A DNA stretch of 29,653 nt from Streptomyces regalis (GCF_001509475.1 NZ_LLZG01000014.1:1-29653), one strand, 5' to 3'; numbered from the stretch's first letter, positions 15,345 to 23,152 are shown. The notes: generated by a model from the letters alone, not told the origin. A program made the numbers and translations.

Positions 15345-16254
15345 CGGCCGGTGTGACGGTCGGCCGCCCGAGCGTGTCCCGGGCGCACTTGCGGAACTCC
15401 GCCACCAGCCGACTGCGGTCCCCGGCGCGCGTCGCCAGTACCACATGGCTCGGGTCGACGCCGTCGAGGGGGATCGTGGTGAGGTCGGGGCGGAGGGTGT
15501 GCACACGCGGAGTGGCCGGGACGATCGCCACGGCCTGACCGTCGGCGATCAGCTCGTACTTGTCCTCCATGGCGTCCACCAGCGGACCGTCCGGAGCCGG
15601 CCGCCCGTCGGGCCGTGGATCGATGCGCCAGTATGCGTTCCACACAGGGTTGTCCCGCACCTGGGGCGTGGGCTCCCCGGCGATGTCGTCCAGCGTCACC
15701 GACTCCTTGCCGGCCAGGCGATGGTCCAGCGGCACCATCAGCACCCGCGGCTCGTCGTAGAGGACCGTCACCTCCAGCCCGTCGGTCGGAAGGGGCAGCC
15801 GGGTCACCACCGCGTCCACCCGGTGGTCGAGCAGGGCCGCAGGTGCCTCGTCCCAGGGCAGATGTACGGCGTGCACCTCGGCGTCGGGACGGCGGCGGCG
15901 CAGGGCCCGTACGGCCGGGGTGACGATGAGGGTAGTGGTGTAGCCGACCGTGAACCTGCTGGGCCGGGCCGCGGCCCGGGTGTGCGCGGCGGCCTCGGCC
16001 GCCGAGCGCAGCAGCGCCCGCGCGCGGCGCAGGAAGACCTCCCCGGCCTCGGTGAGCCGGGTGCCGCGCGGGGTGCGGTCGAGCAGACGGGCGCCGAGCT
16101 CCTGCTCCAGCCGCCGGATCTGCCGGCTCAGCGACGGCTGGGCGACGCGCAATGCCTCGGCGGCGCGGCCGAAGTGACCGTGCTCGGCGACGACCGTGAA
16201 GTAGCGCACGAGGCGCAGGTCCAGGTCCGGCGCGGGCTGCGGCGACTGGGTCAT
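15319..16254 (-). CDS. LysR-family transcriptional regulator
   Basis: A 311-residue LysR regulator. The N-terminal winged helix is DLDLRLVRYFTVVAEHGHFGRAAEALRVAQPSLSRQIRRLEQELGARLLDRTPRGTRLT, about residues 10-68, followed by the linker helix and a two-lobed effector domain (FTVGYTTTLIVTPAVRAL onwards). It is divergent from the epimerase gene at 16423, the usual LysR arrangement, so it probably controls that gene and itself; a T-N11-A box lies between them. ATG 16254 is chosen as the nearest start before the domain; GGAGG sits too close to it to be ideal, so the true start may differ by a few codons. Confidence 0.88.
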   Translation of the reverse strand: MTQSPQPAPDLDLRLVRYFTVVAEHGHFGRAAEALRVAQPSLSRQIRRLEQELGARLLDRTPRGTRLTEAGEVFLRRARALLRSAAEAAAHTRAAARPSRFTVGYTTTLIVTPAVRALRRRRPDAEVHAVHLPWDEAPAALLDHRVDAVVTRLPLPTDGLEVTVLYDEPRVLMVPLDHRLAGKESVTLDDIAGEPTPQVRDNPVWNAYWRIDPRPDGRPAPDGPLVDAMEDKYELIADGQAVAIVPATPRVHTLRPDLTTIPLDGVDPSHVVLATRAGDRSRLVAEFRKCARDTLGRPTVTPAVTTPANAP

Positions 16255-16294
16255 GCCTCCAACGTACGCCCCGTCACCCCCTTGGGCTGGGGTG

Positions 16295-16309
16295 ATGCCT
16301 GAAACGTAT
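16295..16309. promoter_or_regulatory. LysR-type T-N11-A box
   Basis: ATGCCTGAAACGTAT is an interrupted dyad with the T-N11-A form of LysR binding sites (T16296, A16308), with 8 of 15 positions symmetric. It lies 40 bases from the LysR start and 113 from the epimerase start, the normal place for divergent control. A second partly symmetric stretch, TTGCTCCTTGCGAA, follows directly and may be the activation half. Confidence 0.5.
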
Positions 16310-16422
16310 TGCTCCTTGCGAAACAGGACTTGGACCCGCCATGCCCGATGCCCGCAGGGTGGAGTCACCGGCTCGGAACCTCCGCGGCCGTACGACTTTC
16401 CCTGCTGAAGGAGTGCACCGCT

Positions 16423-17313
16423 GTGCGTGTCTTCGTCACCGGAGCGACCGGATTCATCGGTTCCGCCCTCGTCCGCGACCTAATGGACGCGGGTCACCAG
16501 GTCCTCGGCCTCGCCCGCTCGGACCGTTCCGCCATGGCGCTGAAGGAGGCCGGCGCCGAGGTGCACCGGGGCGACCTCGACGACCTCGCCGGCCTGCGGG
16601 AGGCGGCGGCCGCGGTGGACGGCGTCGCCCATCTGGCGTTCATCCACGACTTCTCCGACTACCCGGCCGCCGCACAGGCCGACCGGCGCGCCATCGAGGC
16701 GATGGGCGAGGCGCTCGCGGGCAGCGACCGTCCTCTCGTCGTCACCGGCGGTTCCATGTTCCTCGCGTCGGGCCGCCCCGCCACGGAGGAGGACGTGGTC
16801 GACCCCGGGACGCATGCCCTGCCCCGTATGTCGGAGCAGGCCGCATTGGCGTTCGTCGAGCGGGGGGTACGCGCCTCGGTGCTGCGCCTGCCGCAGGTGC
16901 ACGGCGAGGGCGACCGCATTGGCTTCGTCCCGCGTCTGATCGAGATCGCCCGCGAGAAGGGCGTCTCCGCCTACCCCGGTGACGGCGCCAACCGCTGGCC
17001 GGCCGTGCACCGCGTCGATGCCGCCCGCCTCTACCGGCTGGCCCTGGAGGCGGCGCCCGCGGGCACCAGGCTGCACGGCGTCGACGAGGAGGGCGTCCCG
17101 GTGCGTGACATCGCCGAGGTCATCGGCCGCCACCTTGATCTGCCGGTGACCTCCATCCCGCGGGAGGAGGCGGCGGACCACTTCGGCTGGCTCGGCACCA
17201 TCTTCGCGGCGGACGGCCCGGCCTCCAGTGCCCTCACCCGCGAGCTACTGGGCTGGCAGCCGACGCAGAAGGGGCTCCTGGCGGACCTCGAAGCAGGCCA
17301 CTACTTCAACTGA
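16423..17313 (+). CDS. NAD-dependent epimerase/dehydratase (extended SDR)
   Basis: A 296-residue extended SDR. VRVFVTGATGFIGSALVRDL is the glycine-rich NAD(P) loop, followed by GHQVLGLARSDRSA, where Arg supports NADP use. GDLDDLAGLREAAAAVDGVAHLAF is the usual middle. The catalytic Tyr-x3-Lys is not obvious; the region after VVTGGSMFLASG reads LPRMSEQAALAFVERG, so Tyr and Lys seem to be replaced, as in atypical SDRs. The C-terminal half resembles the epimerase substrate domain (WPAVHRVDAARLYRLAL). GTG 16423 has AAGGAG nine bases upstream. It is probably controlled by the divergent LysR. The substrate is unknown. Confidence 0.85.
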   Translation: MRVFVTGATGFIGSALVRDLMDAGHQVLGLARSDRSAMALKEAGAEVHRGDLDDLAGLREAAAAVDGVAHLAFIHDFSDYPAAAQADRRAIEAMGEALAGSDRPLVVTGGSMFLASGRPATEEDVVDPGTHALPRMSEQAALAFVERGVRASVLRLPQVHGEGDRIGFVPRLIEIAREKGVSAYPGDGANRWPAVHRVDAARLYRLALEAAPAGTRLHGVDEEGVPVRDIAEVIGRHLDLPVTSIPREEAADHFGWLGTIFAADGPASSALTRELLGWQPTQKGLLADLEAGHYFN

Positions 17314-17341
17314 CGTCGGCAGTACGGGCGTTCGGCCGACG
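17314..17341. terminator. Putative hairpin between convergent genes
   Basis: CGTCGGC (17314-17320) and GCCGACG (17335-17341) pair perfectly around a 14-base loop, right after the epimerase stop and before the PlsC stop on the other strand. It has no T-run, as is usual in this kind of genome. The stem is short, so a terminator role is only likely. Confidence 0.4.
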
Positions 17342-17358
17342 CCGGCGGTTACCCGCGC

Positions 17359-18087
17359 TCAGCGCGCGTCGGCCTCGCGCACCTGCTCCGGAGTCGGTGC
17401 CGTGCCGCCGAGGTGGGCCGGCATCCACCAGGTGTCGGTGGCGTCCTTCGGGCGCACCGGGTAGGCGCGCTGGGCGGCCTCCAGGAGTTCCTGGACGCGC
17501 TCGCGCAGCTGGCGGGTGATGGCGCCCGCGTACTTGTCCTTGGAGGCCTCGATCGCCTCGCCGACCCGGATGGTGATCGGGATGTGGCTGCGCTTGAAGT
17601 TGCGCGGGTGACCCTTGGTCCACAGCCGCTGGGTGCCCCACACGGCCATCGGGATCAGCGGGACGCCGGCTTCCTGGGCCAGCCGCGCGGCGCCCGACTT
17701 GAAGCTCTTCAGGGTGAACGACTGCGAGATCGTGGCCTCCGGGAAGACCCCGACGATCTCGCCGGACTTCAACGAGTCCAAGGCGTGCGCGTACGCCGCC
17801 TCACCCTGCTTGCGGTCCACGGGGATGTGCTTCATGCCGCGCATCAGCGGCCCGGAGATCCGGTGCCGGAAGACGGACTCCTTCGCCATGAAGCGAACGA
17901 GACGTTTCTGCGGGAGCGCCGCCAGTCCGTTGAAGACGAAGTCCAGGTAGCTGATGTGGTTGCTCACCAGCACAGCGCCGCCCGAGCGTGGAATGTTCTC
18001 CGACCCCTTGCAGTCGATCTTGAGGTCCCACGCCTTGAACAACGTCTGGGCGAAACCGACGACGGGACGGTAGACAAGCTCTGCCAT
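17359..18087 (-). CDS. 1-acyl-glycerol-3-phosphate acyltransferase (PlsC family)
   Basis: A 242-residue lysophospholipid acyltransferase. The catalytic HX4D is His44-ISYL-Asp49 in VSNHISYLDF. Block II follows (RFMAKESVF), then GMKHIPVDR, and block III is FPEATIS at 115-121 in place of the common FPEGTRS; a variant with Ala and Ile seems usual in actinomycete relatives. Late hydrophobic strands PLIPMAVWGTQ match block IV. It should transfer acyl chains at the inner membrane face during phospholipid synthesis, though acyltransferases of this group also act on other lipids. ATG 18087 precedes the domain. The C-terminal 30 residues are polar and disordered. Confidence 0.88.
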   Translation of the reverse strand: MAELVYRPVVGFAQTLFKAWDLKIDCKGSENIPRSGGAVLVSNHISYLDFVFNGLAALPQKRLVRFMAKESVFRHRISGPLMRGMKHIPVDRKQGEAAYAHALDSLKSGEIVGVFPEATISQSFTLKSFKSGAARLAQEAGVPLIPMAVWGTQRLWTKGHPRNFKRSHIPITIRVGEAIEASKDKYAGAITRQLRERVQELLEAAQRAYPVRPKDATDTWWMPAHLGGTAPTPEQVREADAR

Positions 18088-18274
18088 GGACGGGGTGGAC
18101 CCTTCCTTCTGTGCCTGGGAAGGAAGCTCCCAGTGTGAAAGTTACGCAGCCGTAGGTTTACGGCATGTCGCAGATCGTGCCCCAAGAACGCGCGAGGGCC
18201 AAGCCCCAGTGCCTGTGAACGGCGAGATTCTCGTCACGTCGACCCGTGGTCCACCTCGGATTTTGAAGCCGCCT

Positions 18275-18691
18275 TTACTCCGCGCGCACCGCCACCCGCC
18301 GTACGAGCAGGTACATCTCGCACCCCAGGCAGTACCCGAAGACGGCGTTCAGGAAGGCGGCCGCGAGCGCGGCCCCGGTGGCGGCGAGTCCCAGCCAGTC
18401 CGGCCCGAGGGTGTACCCGACCAGCCCAATGCCGGCGAAGACCAGCCCCACCGCCTGCGCGAACCGCGGTGGTTGCGGCGCCTCGAACTCGGTCGGCGGC
18501 CCGATCCGGGGACGTACGGCCTTGCGGAACACCCAGCCGTACGGCGAACGGCCCACCCCGCCCGCGGCGCCCAGCGCGAACGCCAGCGTCTGCCAGGCCA
18601 GCAACCAGGCGCTCCCGGTGACCAGAACGACCGCCAGCACCACGCTCGTCACGGCCGCCCCGAAGCGCGGCCCCCTCACATCGATGTCCAT
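18275..18691 (-). CDS. DUF4395 membrane protein
   Basis: A 138-residue protein of the DUF4395 family, found in actinomycetes beside thioredoxin-like genes. Four hydrophobic segments: about 10-30, 30-48, 76-92 and 99-117. The last contains FGYCLGCEMYLLVRR, a CxxC pair placed at the membrane edge that could exchange disulfides. Between the segments GRSPYGWVFRKAVRPRIGPP is cytoplasmic-looking. It diverges from the thioredoxin gene 77 bases away, and both share an inverted promoter repeat. Joint work in membrane thiol redox, as a DsbD-like electron carrier, is a reasonable inference. ATG 18691 lacks a ribosome site, so a leaderless or very short leader is possible. Confidence 0.82.
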   Translation of the reverse strand: MDIDVRGPRFGAAVTSVVLAVVLVTGSAWLLAWQTLAFALGAAGGVGRSPYGWVFRKAVRPRIGPPTEFEAPQPPRFAQAVGLVFAGIGLVGYTLGPDWLGLAATGAALAAAFLNAVFGYCLGCEMYLLVRRVAVRAE

Positions 18692-18694
18692 GAA

Positions 18695-18760
18695 TCAAGC
18701 ATTCCGCATGGGAAAGGCTTCCGGGGAGTCGGGAATCTTTGCAGTCTCGTGAATGCTTGA
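18695..18760. promoter_or_regulatory. Divergent promoters with perfect 10-bp inverted repeat
   Basis: TCAAGCATTC (18695-18704) and GAATGCTTGA (18751-18760) are exact inverted copies, each lying where the -10 region of the gene it faces should be. On the plus strand GGGAAT (18731-18736) is 18 bases before GCTTG, close to the thiol-stress sigma SigR pattern GGGAAT-N18-GTT. On the minus strand a CGGAAG lies 17 bases before its GCTTG. So both genes probably use the same ECF sigma factor or bind the same regulator. Confidence 0.55.
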
Positions 18761-18768
18761 GCAGGGTG

Positions 18769-19182
18769 ATGACCGGAATCGTGGTGTGCGTGGCGGTGCT
18801 GGCGGCGGCGAGCGCCTACGGGGTGCTGCATCGGCGGCTGAGCGGGAGAGTGCGGGTGCGCGGGCGGGACGACGGAAAGCGGCTCGGGGCGGCCGAGTTG
18901 GGCGAGGAGTTGGGCGAGCGCGCCACCCTCGTGCAGTTTTCCAGCGCCTTCTGCGCGCCCTGCCGGGCCACCCGGCGCGTGCTCGGCGAGGTGGCCGCCA
19001 TGGTCCCGGGCGTGACCCACGTCGAGATCGACGCCGAGGACAAGCTGGACCTCGTACGCCGGCTCGACATCCTCAAGACGCCGACCGTGCTGGTCCTCGA
19101 CGCCGACGGCACCGTCGTACGGCGTGCCACCGGTCAGCCGCGCAAGGCGGACGTCATCGCCGCGCTGGGCGAAGCGGTCTGA
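18769..19182 (+). CDS. Membrane-anchored thioredoxin-like protein
   Basis: A 137-residue thioredoxin-fold protein with an N-terminal membrane anchor (TGIVVCVAVLAAASAYGVLH, residues 2-21), so its domain faces one side of the membrane. The active site is SSAFCAPCRATRRVL, a CxPC-type motif with Ala-Pro between the cysteines, followed by DAEDKLDLVRRLDILKTPTVLVLDADG with the conserved cis-proline TP. The divergent DUF4395 gene shares its regulatory region, which suggests a membrane thiol pathway. ATG 18769 sits just after GAGCAGG; GTG 18766 is possible. Confidence 0.85.
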   Translation: MTGIVVCVAVLAAASAYGVLHRRLSGRVRVRGRDDGKRLGAAELGEELGERATLVQFSSAFCAPCRATRRVLGEVAAMVPGVTHVEIDAEDKLDLVRRLDILKTPTVLVLDADGTVVRRATGQPRKADVIAALGEAV

Positions 19183-19266
19183 GGGGCCGTGATGGCGAGG
19201 GTGAGTCATCTCCCACATCGCGGAACCCACTTGACTGTGCGCACCACCTATCGTCAGCCTGACCGT

Positions 19267-19347
19267 ATGCCTGAGGAACTCCTTCTCTTCGGCCGGGCCC
19301 ATGTCGACCTGGCCCGCACCGCGAGCGCGCGCTGTCCGAGCTGTTGA
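19267..19347 (+). CDS. 26-residue cysteine-containing leader peptide
   Basis: A tiny open frame, MPEELLLFGRAHVDLARTASARCPSC, ending with a TGA. The HVDLAR..SA.C pattern and the terminal cysteines match the 'putative leader peptides' found upstream of sulfur-related genes in streptomycetes. Ribosomes pausing at the Cys codons when cysteine is scarce would alter expression of the flavin reductase that starts 45 bases after the stop. No ribosome site precedes ATG 19267; TATCGT at 19249-19254 could be the -10, giving a very short leader. Mechanism is inferred from related actinobacterial Cys leaders. Confidence 0.7.
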   Translation: MPEELLLFGRAHVDLARTASARCPSC

Positions 19348-19391
19348 ACGGCCACGGGTCCGCACATCTCCCCTCGCAGAAGGACAACTCC

Positions 19392-19901
19392 ATGACGGCC
19401 ACGTCCGGCCTCGGCACCACCCAGCTCGCCTCTCCCGACCTGCTCCGCTCCGTCTTCCGGCGCCATGCGGCCGGAGTGGCAGTGATCACCGCTCGCGGTG
19501 AGACGGGTCCGGTCGGCTTCACCGCCACCTCCCTCACCTCCGTCTCCGCCGAGCCCCCGATGCTCTCCTTCGGTATCGGCACCGGTGCCTCCAGCTGGCC
19601 GGCGATAGCCGCGACGGACCATGTCGGCGTCCACATACTCGGCGAGCACCAGCAGCCGCTGGCGGCCACCTTCGCCCGCAGTGGCGCCGACCGCTTCGGC
19701 CCGCCCACGGCCTGGCGCGAGGGCCCCGAAGGCGTCCCCGTCCTCGACGACGTCCTCGCCTGGATGGTGTGCCGGATCGTGGGGCGCGTGCCCGCGGGCG
19801 ATCACCGCATCGTGCTGGCCGAGGTCGTCCTCGGCGACCCCACCGGCCCCGGGCGTCCGCTCGTGTATCACCAGGGCCGGTTCAACGGCCTGCGTGACTG
19901 A
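19392..19901 (+). CDS. Flavin reductase domain protein
   Basis: A 169-residue protein of the flavin-reductase-like, FMN-binding fold. Family strings: LLRSVFRRHAAGVAVITA, GPVGFTATSLTSVSAEPPMLSFGIGTGASSWPAI, FARSGADRF, and RIVGRVPAGDHRIVLAEVVLG. Such enzymes pass NAD(P)H electrons to FMN for two-component monooxygenases, for example alkanesulfonate monooxygenase. The cysteine leader peptide upstream argues for a role in sulfur supply, but no monooxygenase partner lies here. ATG 19392 has GAAGGA eight bases upstream; the open frame before it belongs to the leader region. Confidence 0.85.
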   Translation: MTATSGLGTTQLASPDLLRSVFRRHAAGVAVITARGETGPVGFTATSLTSVSAEPPMLSFGIGTGASSWPAIAATDHVGVHILGEHQQPLAATFARSGADRFGPPTAWREGPEGVPVLDDVLAWMVCRIVGRVPAGDHRIVLAEVVLGDPTGPGRPLVYHQGRFNGLRD

Positions 19902-20089
19902 GCTCACCGCACCTTTGTGACCGAACCGGCCTTCCCCTGTTCTGCGAAGCCGTCGAATTCCGATTACGCTGCGTTGCAAAGGTCACAGTTCAAAGCGCTT
20001 GCTTAGCGGGAACGAACTGGGTGTACTGACGAGTAATATTTCGCTCGGAGCGCGGGTCGCCCCGAGCGGGAACGGCCACTTGGGGCGCC

Positions 20090-20113
20090 TATGCTGCCTG
20101 CAAGTAGGCAGCA
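20090..20113 (+). promoter_or_regulatory. etfB promoter -10 with overlapping palindrome
   Basis: TATGCT (20090-20095) is a good -10 hexamer. It overlaps TGCTGCCT (20092-20099) and AGGCAGCA (20106-20113), a perfect 8-bp inverted repeat around a 6-base spacer that would cover the transcription start. A repressor site controlling the etf operon is likely; the regulator is not in the window. The 242-base gap before etfB also holds a smaller inverted repeat, CGCTCGG/CCGAGCG, at 20042-20068. Confidence 0.5.
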
Positions 20114-20143
20114 GAGAAATGTCGACGCAGTAGGAGAGCCGGC

Positions 20144-20932
20144 GTGAGCTTGAGGATCGTTGTCACCGTGAAGTACGTGCCCGACGCCACTGGCGACCGG
20201 CACTTCGCCGATGACCTGACCGTCGACCGGGACGACGTGGACGGTCTGCTCTCCGAGCTCGACGAGTACGCGGTCGAGCAGGCGCTGCAGATCTCCGAGA
20301 ACTCCGACGACGACGTGGAGATCACCGTTCTGACGGTGGGCCCCGAGGACGCCAAGGACGCGCTGCGCAAGGCGCTGTCCATGGGTGCCGACAAGGCGAT
20401 CCATGTCGAGGACGACGACCTGCACGGCACCGACGCCCTCGGCACCTCGCTGGTGCTGGCCAAGGCGATCGAGAAGGCCGGCTACGACCTGGTCATCTCC
20501 GGCATGGCCTCCACCGACGGCACCATGGGCGTCGTACCCGCCCTGCTGGCCGAGCGCCTGGGCGTCCCGCAGGTCACCCTGCTGTCCGAGGTCTCCGTCG
20601 AGGACGGCACGGTCAAGGGCCGCCGGGACGGCGACGCCGCCTCCGAGCAGCTCGAGGCGTCGCTGCCGGCCGTCGTGTCGGTCACCGACCAGTCGGGTGA
20701 GGCGCGCTACCCGTCCTTCAAGGGCATCATGGCCGCCAAGAAGAAGCCGGTGGAGTCCTGGGACCTGTCCGACCTGGACATCGAGGCCGAGGAGGTCGGT
20801 CTCGGGGGTGCCTACACCGTCGTCGACGCCGCGGCCGAGCGCCCGGCCCGTACCGCCGGCACGATCGTCAAGGACGAGGGCGAGGGCGGCAAGCAGCTCG
20901 CTGAGTTCCTCGCGAGCCAGAAGTTCATCTAA
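20144..20932 (+). CDS. etfB: Electron transfer flavoprotein beta subunit
   Basis: A 262-residue ETF beta chain, which holds AMP and forms, with the alpha chain, a soluble carrier taking electrons from acyl-CoA and other dehydrogenases to the quinone pool. Typical features: RIVVTVKYVPDATGDR at the N-terminus, LSELDEYAVEQALQI, a KALSMGADKAIHVEDDDL segment, GYDLVISGMASTDGTMGVVPALLAERLGVPQVT, and LPAVVSVTDQSGEARYPSFKGIMAAKKKP. The length matches FixA/EtfB. The GTG at 20144 has TAGGAGAG upstream. EtfA follows after 76 bases with a structured spacer, so the two form an operon. Confidence 0.96.
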   Translation: MSLRIVVTVKYVPDATGDRHFADDLTVDRDDVDGLLSELDEYAVEQALQISENSDDDVEITVLTVGPEDAKDALRKALSMGADKAIHVEDDDLHGTDALGTSLVLAKAIEKAGYDLVISGMASTDGTMGVVPALLAERLGVPQVTLLSEVSVEDGTVKGRRDGDAASEQLEASLPAVVSVTDQSGEARYPSFKGIMAAKKKPVESWDLSDLDIEAEEVGLGGAYTVVDAAAERPARTAGTIVKDEGEGGKQLAEFLASQKFI

Positions 20933-20976
20933 GGGGCGCCGGCCCGCTTGAGGCTCAACACCCCTTCCGCCCCTTA
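20930..20976 (+). other. Nested stem-loop in the etfB-etfA spacer
   Basis: TAAGGGGCG (20930-20938, including the etfB stop) pairs perfectly with CGCCCCTTA (20968-20976), and inside the loop TTGAG-G-CTCAA (20948-20958) is a second hairpin. The nested form lies between two subunits made in equal amounts. It may be an mRNA processing, stability or attenuation element; its purpose is not shown. Confidence 0.5.
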
Positions 20977-21008
20977 AGACTTCGCAATTTCCGCAGGAGA
21001 GCATTCCC

Positions 21009-21971
21009 ATGGCTGAAGTTCTCGTCTACGTCGACCACGTGGACGGTGCCGTCCGCAAGCCCACCCTGGAGCTGCTGACCCTGGCCCGCCGCATCGGCGA
21101 GCCCGTGGCCGTCGCGCTGGGCAACGGCGCCGCCGACACCGCCGCCACGCTCGCCGAGCACGGCGCGGTCAAGGTCCTCACCCACGAGGCGTCAGAGTAC
21201 GCCGACTACCTGGTCGTCCCGAAGGTCGAGGCCCTGCAGGCCGCGGTCGAGGCCGTCTCCCCGGCCGCCGTCCTGGTTCCGTCCTCCGCGGAGGGCAAGG
21301 AGATCGCCGCGCGTCTGGCGCTGCGCATCGGCTCCGGCATCATCACCGACGCCGTCGACCTGGAGGCCGGCGACGAGGGCCCGGTGGCCACCCAGTCGGT
21401 GTTCGCCGCTTCCTTCACCACCAAGTCCCGTGTCTCCAAGGGCACCCCGGTCATCACGGTCAAGCCGAACTCGGCCGCCGTGGAGGCCGCCCCGGCCGCC
21501 GGCGCGGTCGAGGCCCTGTCCGTCACCTTCTCCGCGCAGGCCACCGGCACCAAGGTCACCGGCCGCACGCCGCGTGAGTCGACCGGTCGTCCGGAGCTGA
21601 CCGAGGCCGCGATCGTGGTCTCCGGTGGCCGTGGCGTCAACGGCGCGGAGAACTTCGCGATCATCGAGGCCCTCGCCGACTCGCTCGGTGCGGCCGTCGG
21701 TGCCTCGCGTGCCGCGGTGGACGCGGGCTGGTACCCGCACACCAACCAGGTCGGCCAGACCGGCAAGTCGGTCTCGCCGCAGCTGTACATCGCCTCCGGC
21801 ATCTCCGGCGCCATCCAGCACCGCGCCGGTATGCAGACCTCGAAGACGATCGTGGCGATCAACAAGGACGCCGAGGCCCCGATCTTCGACCTGGTCGACT
21901 ACGGCGTCGTCGGCGACCTGTTCGACGTCGTCCCGGCGCTGACCGAGGAGATCAAGACCCGCAAGGGCTGA
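21009..21971 (+). CDS. etfA: Electron transfer flavoprotein alpha subunit
   Basis: A 320-residue ETF alpha chain that binds FAD and pairs with EtfB. The N-terminal half ([29 protein letters not shown]) is the nucleotide-fold part. The C-terminal half carries the FAD signature: [89 protein letters not shown]. Length is normal. ATG 21009 has AGGAGA upstream. The operon ends at a long hairpin 17 bases after the stop. Confidence 0.96.
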   Translation: MAEVLVYVDHVDGAVRKPTLELLTLARRIGEPVAVALGNGAADTAATLAEHGAVKVLTHEASEYADYLVVPKVEALQAAVEAVSPAAVLVPSSAEGKEIAARLALRIGSGIITDAVDLEAGDEGPVATQSVFAASFTTKSRVSKGTPVITVKPNSAAVEAAPAAGAVEALSVTFSAQATGTKVTGRTPRESTGRPELTEAAIVVSGGRGVNGAENFAIIEALADSLGAAVGASRAAVDAGWYPHTNQVGQTGKSVSPQLYIASGISGAIQHRAGMQTSKTIVAINKDAEAPIFDLVDYGVVGDLFDVVPALTEEIKTRKG

Positions 21972-21987
21972 TCCCACCCCGGGCTGA

Positions 21988-22029
21988 ACGAGGCCCCCGT
22001 GACCGTGTCGACGGTCACGGGGGCCTCGT
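21988..22029. terminator. Bidirectional terminator after etfA
   Basis: A perfect 19-bp stem, 21988-22006 (ACGAGGCCCCCGTGACCGT) with 22011-22029, closes a GTCG tetraloop. It lies between the stops of etfA and of the convergent gene at 22047. It lacks a long T-run but its strength and position make it the best terminator in the window, able to work in both directions. Confidence 0.85.
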
Positions 22030-22046
22030 CTCATGCCGGGCTCAGG

Positions 22047-22954
22047 TCATGCCAGGCTCAGGAAGGCCTGCACGGGCAGGTGGTCGCTCGGGAACTGGCC
22101 GTCGTCGGAGAACGTGTTGATCGCCGCCCGGTGCGCCGTCACGCCGGGGGTGGACAGGATCCAGTCGATGCGGTCGCCGTGCGGCGTCAGCGGCTTGTAG
22201 CCGTGGAAGGTCGCGTACAGCGCGCTGCGCTCGCGTGCGGTGTCCCAGGTGTCGACGAGGCCGGCGCCGAGCAGAGTGTCGTACACCGCGTTCTTGTGGG
22301 CGGCGACATTGAAGTCCCCGGTCACCACGACCGGCAGGGAGCGGTCGAACCCGGCGATCCGCTCGGCGATGAGCGAGGCGCTGCGCTCGCGCGCGTACTG
22401 GCTCGCATGGTCGAAGTGGGTGTTGAGGACGTAGAACTCCCGTCCGCCGTCGGCCAGATCGCGGAAGCGGACCCAGGTGACCATGCGGGCGAAGGTCGCC
22501 CCCAGGTGTTGGAGCCGATCACACTCGGGGTGTCGGAGAGCCAGAAGTGGTCGTACCCGGTCGGGCGCAGGCGACGGGAGTCGTAGAAGATCGCCATGGA
22601 TTCGTCGCTGCTGCCGTGCAGTCGGCCGGTGCCCACCCAGTCGTAGTGCGGGCCGAGGTCGGAGTCGATGTCGAGCAGCTGCGAGAACACGCCCTCCTGG
22701 GTGCCGATGACGTGCGGGGCCTCCTGACGCAGCAGCTCGCGCATCACCGGTCTGCGCACGGCCCAGCTGTTGGGCTCGGTGGTGCTCGCGAAGCGCAGGT
22801 TGAAGGACATGGCCTGGAGGTGCCGGCGGGCCGGACGTTCACCGGCCGAGGCGGACGACGTCGGCAGTGCTGTACTGGAGAGAGGTGCGGTGACCGCCGC
22901 GGCTAACGCGGCCTTCAGGCCCAGACGGCGCGTGACTCGGCTGTGGTTCGGCAC
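22047..22954 (-). pseudogene. Tat-exported endonuclease/exonuclease/phosphatase family gene, frameshifted
   Basis: Two minus-strand frames together make one EEP protein of about 302 residues. The first frame gives a Tat-type leader (TRRLGLKAALAAAVTAPLSS), then SFNLRF and VIGTQEGVF, ending SVIGSNTWG. The second continues ATFARMVTWVRFRDL and has NTHFDH, VVTGDFNV and FPSDHLPV, the metal and catalytic motifs. The break is at 22499-22503: a run of five C on the forward strand, where one extra base would restore GSNTWG(A)TFAR. It is either an inactivating mutation or a sequencing error in a homopolymer. GTG 22954 has AAGGAG six bases upstream. The intact protein would be an extracellular nuclease or phospholipid phosphatase. 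Confidence 0.8.
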
Positions 22955-23080
22955 TTCGGGCTCCTTCGGTGGGAACGGCCGGACGAGTCGTGCGGGGCGT
23001 GCGTATGGAAGTGTGATACCGCGTCCTGAGATGGGCGTGAACATGGCGAGATGGTGGAGTGACTCCCCGTGGACACGGTG

Positions 23081-23152
23081 TTGACCAGGAGGAAGGTCCC
23101 CGGATAGCTTCGTTCTACGGAATGTTGATTTCGTATGGCGGAAATCAGGAGG
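23081..23152 (+). promoter_or_regulatory. Promoter and IclR-like operator of the DUF6986 gene
   Basis: TTGACC (23081-23086) and TAGCTT (23105-23110), 18 bases apart, form a good promoter. Downstream, TGATTTC (23126-23132) and GAAATCA (23141-23147) are perfect inverted arms with an 8-base centre GTATGGCG, a layout like IclR-family sites (TTTCG...CGGAAA). The site ends in AGGAGG (23147-23152), the ribosome site of ATG 23160, so binding would block early transcription. Confidence 0.55.
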
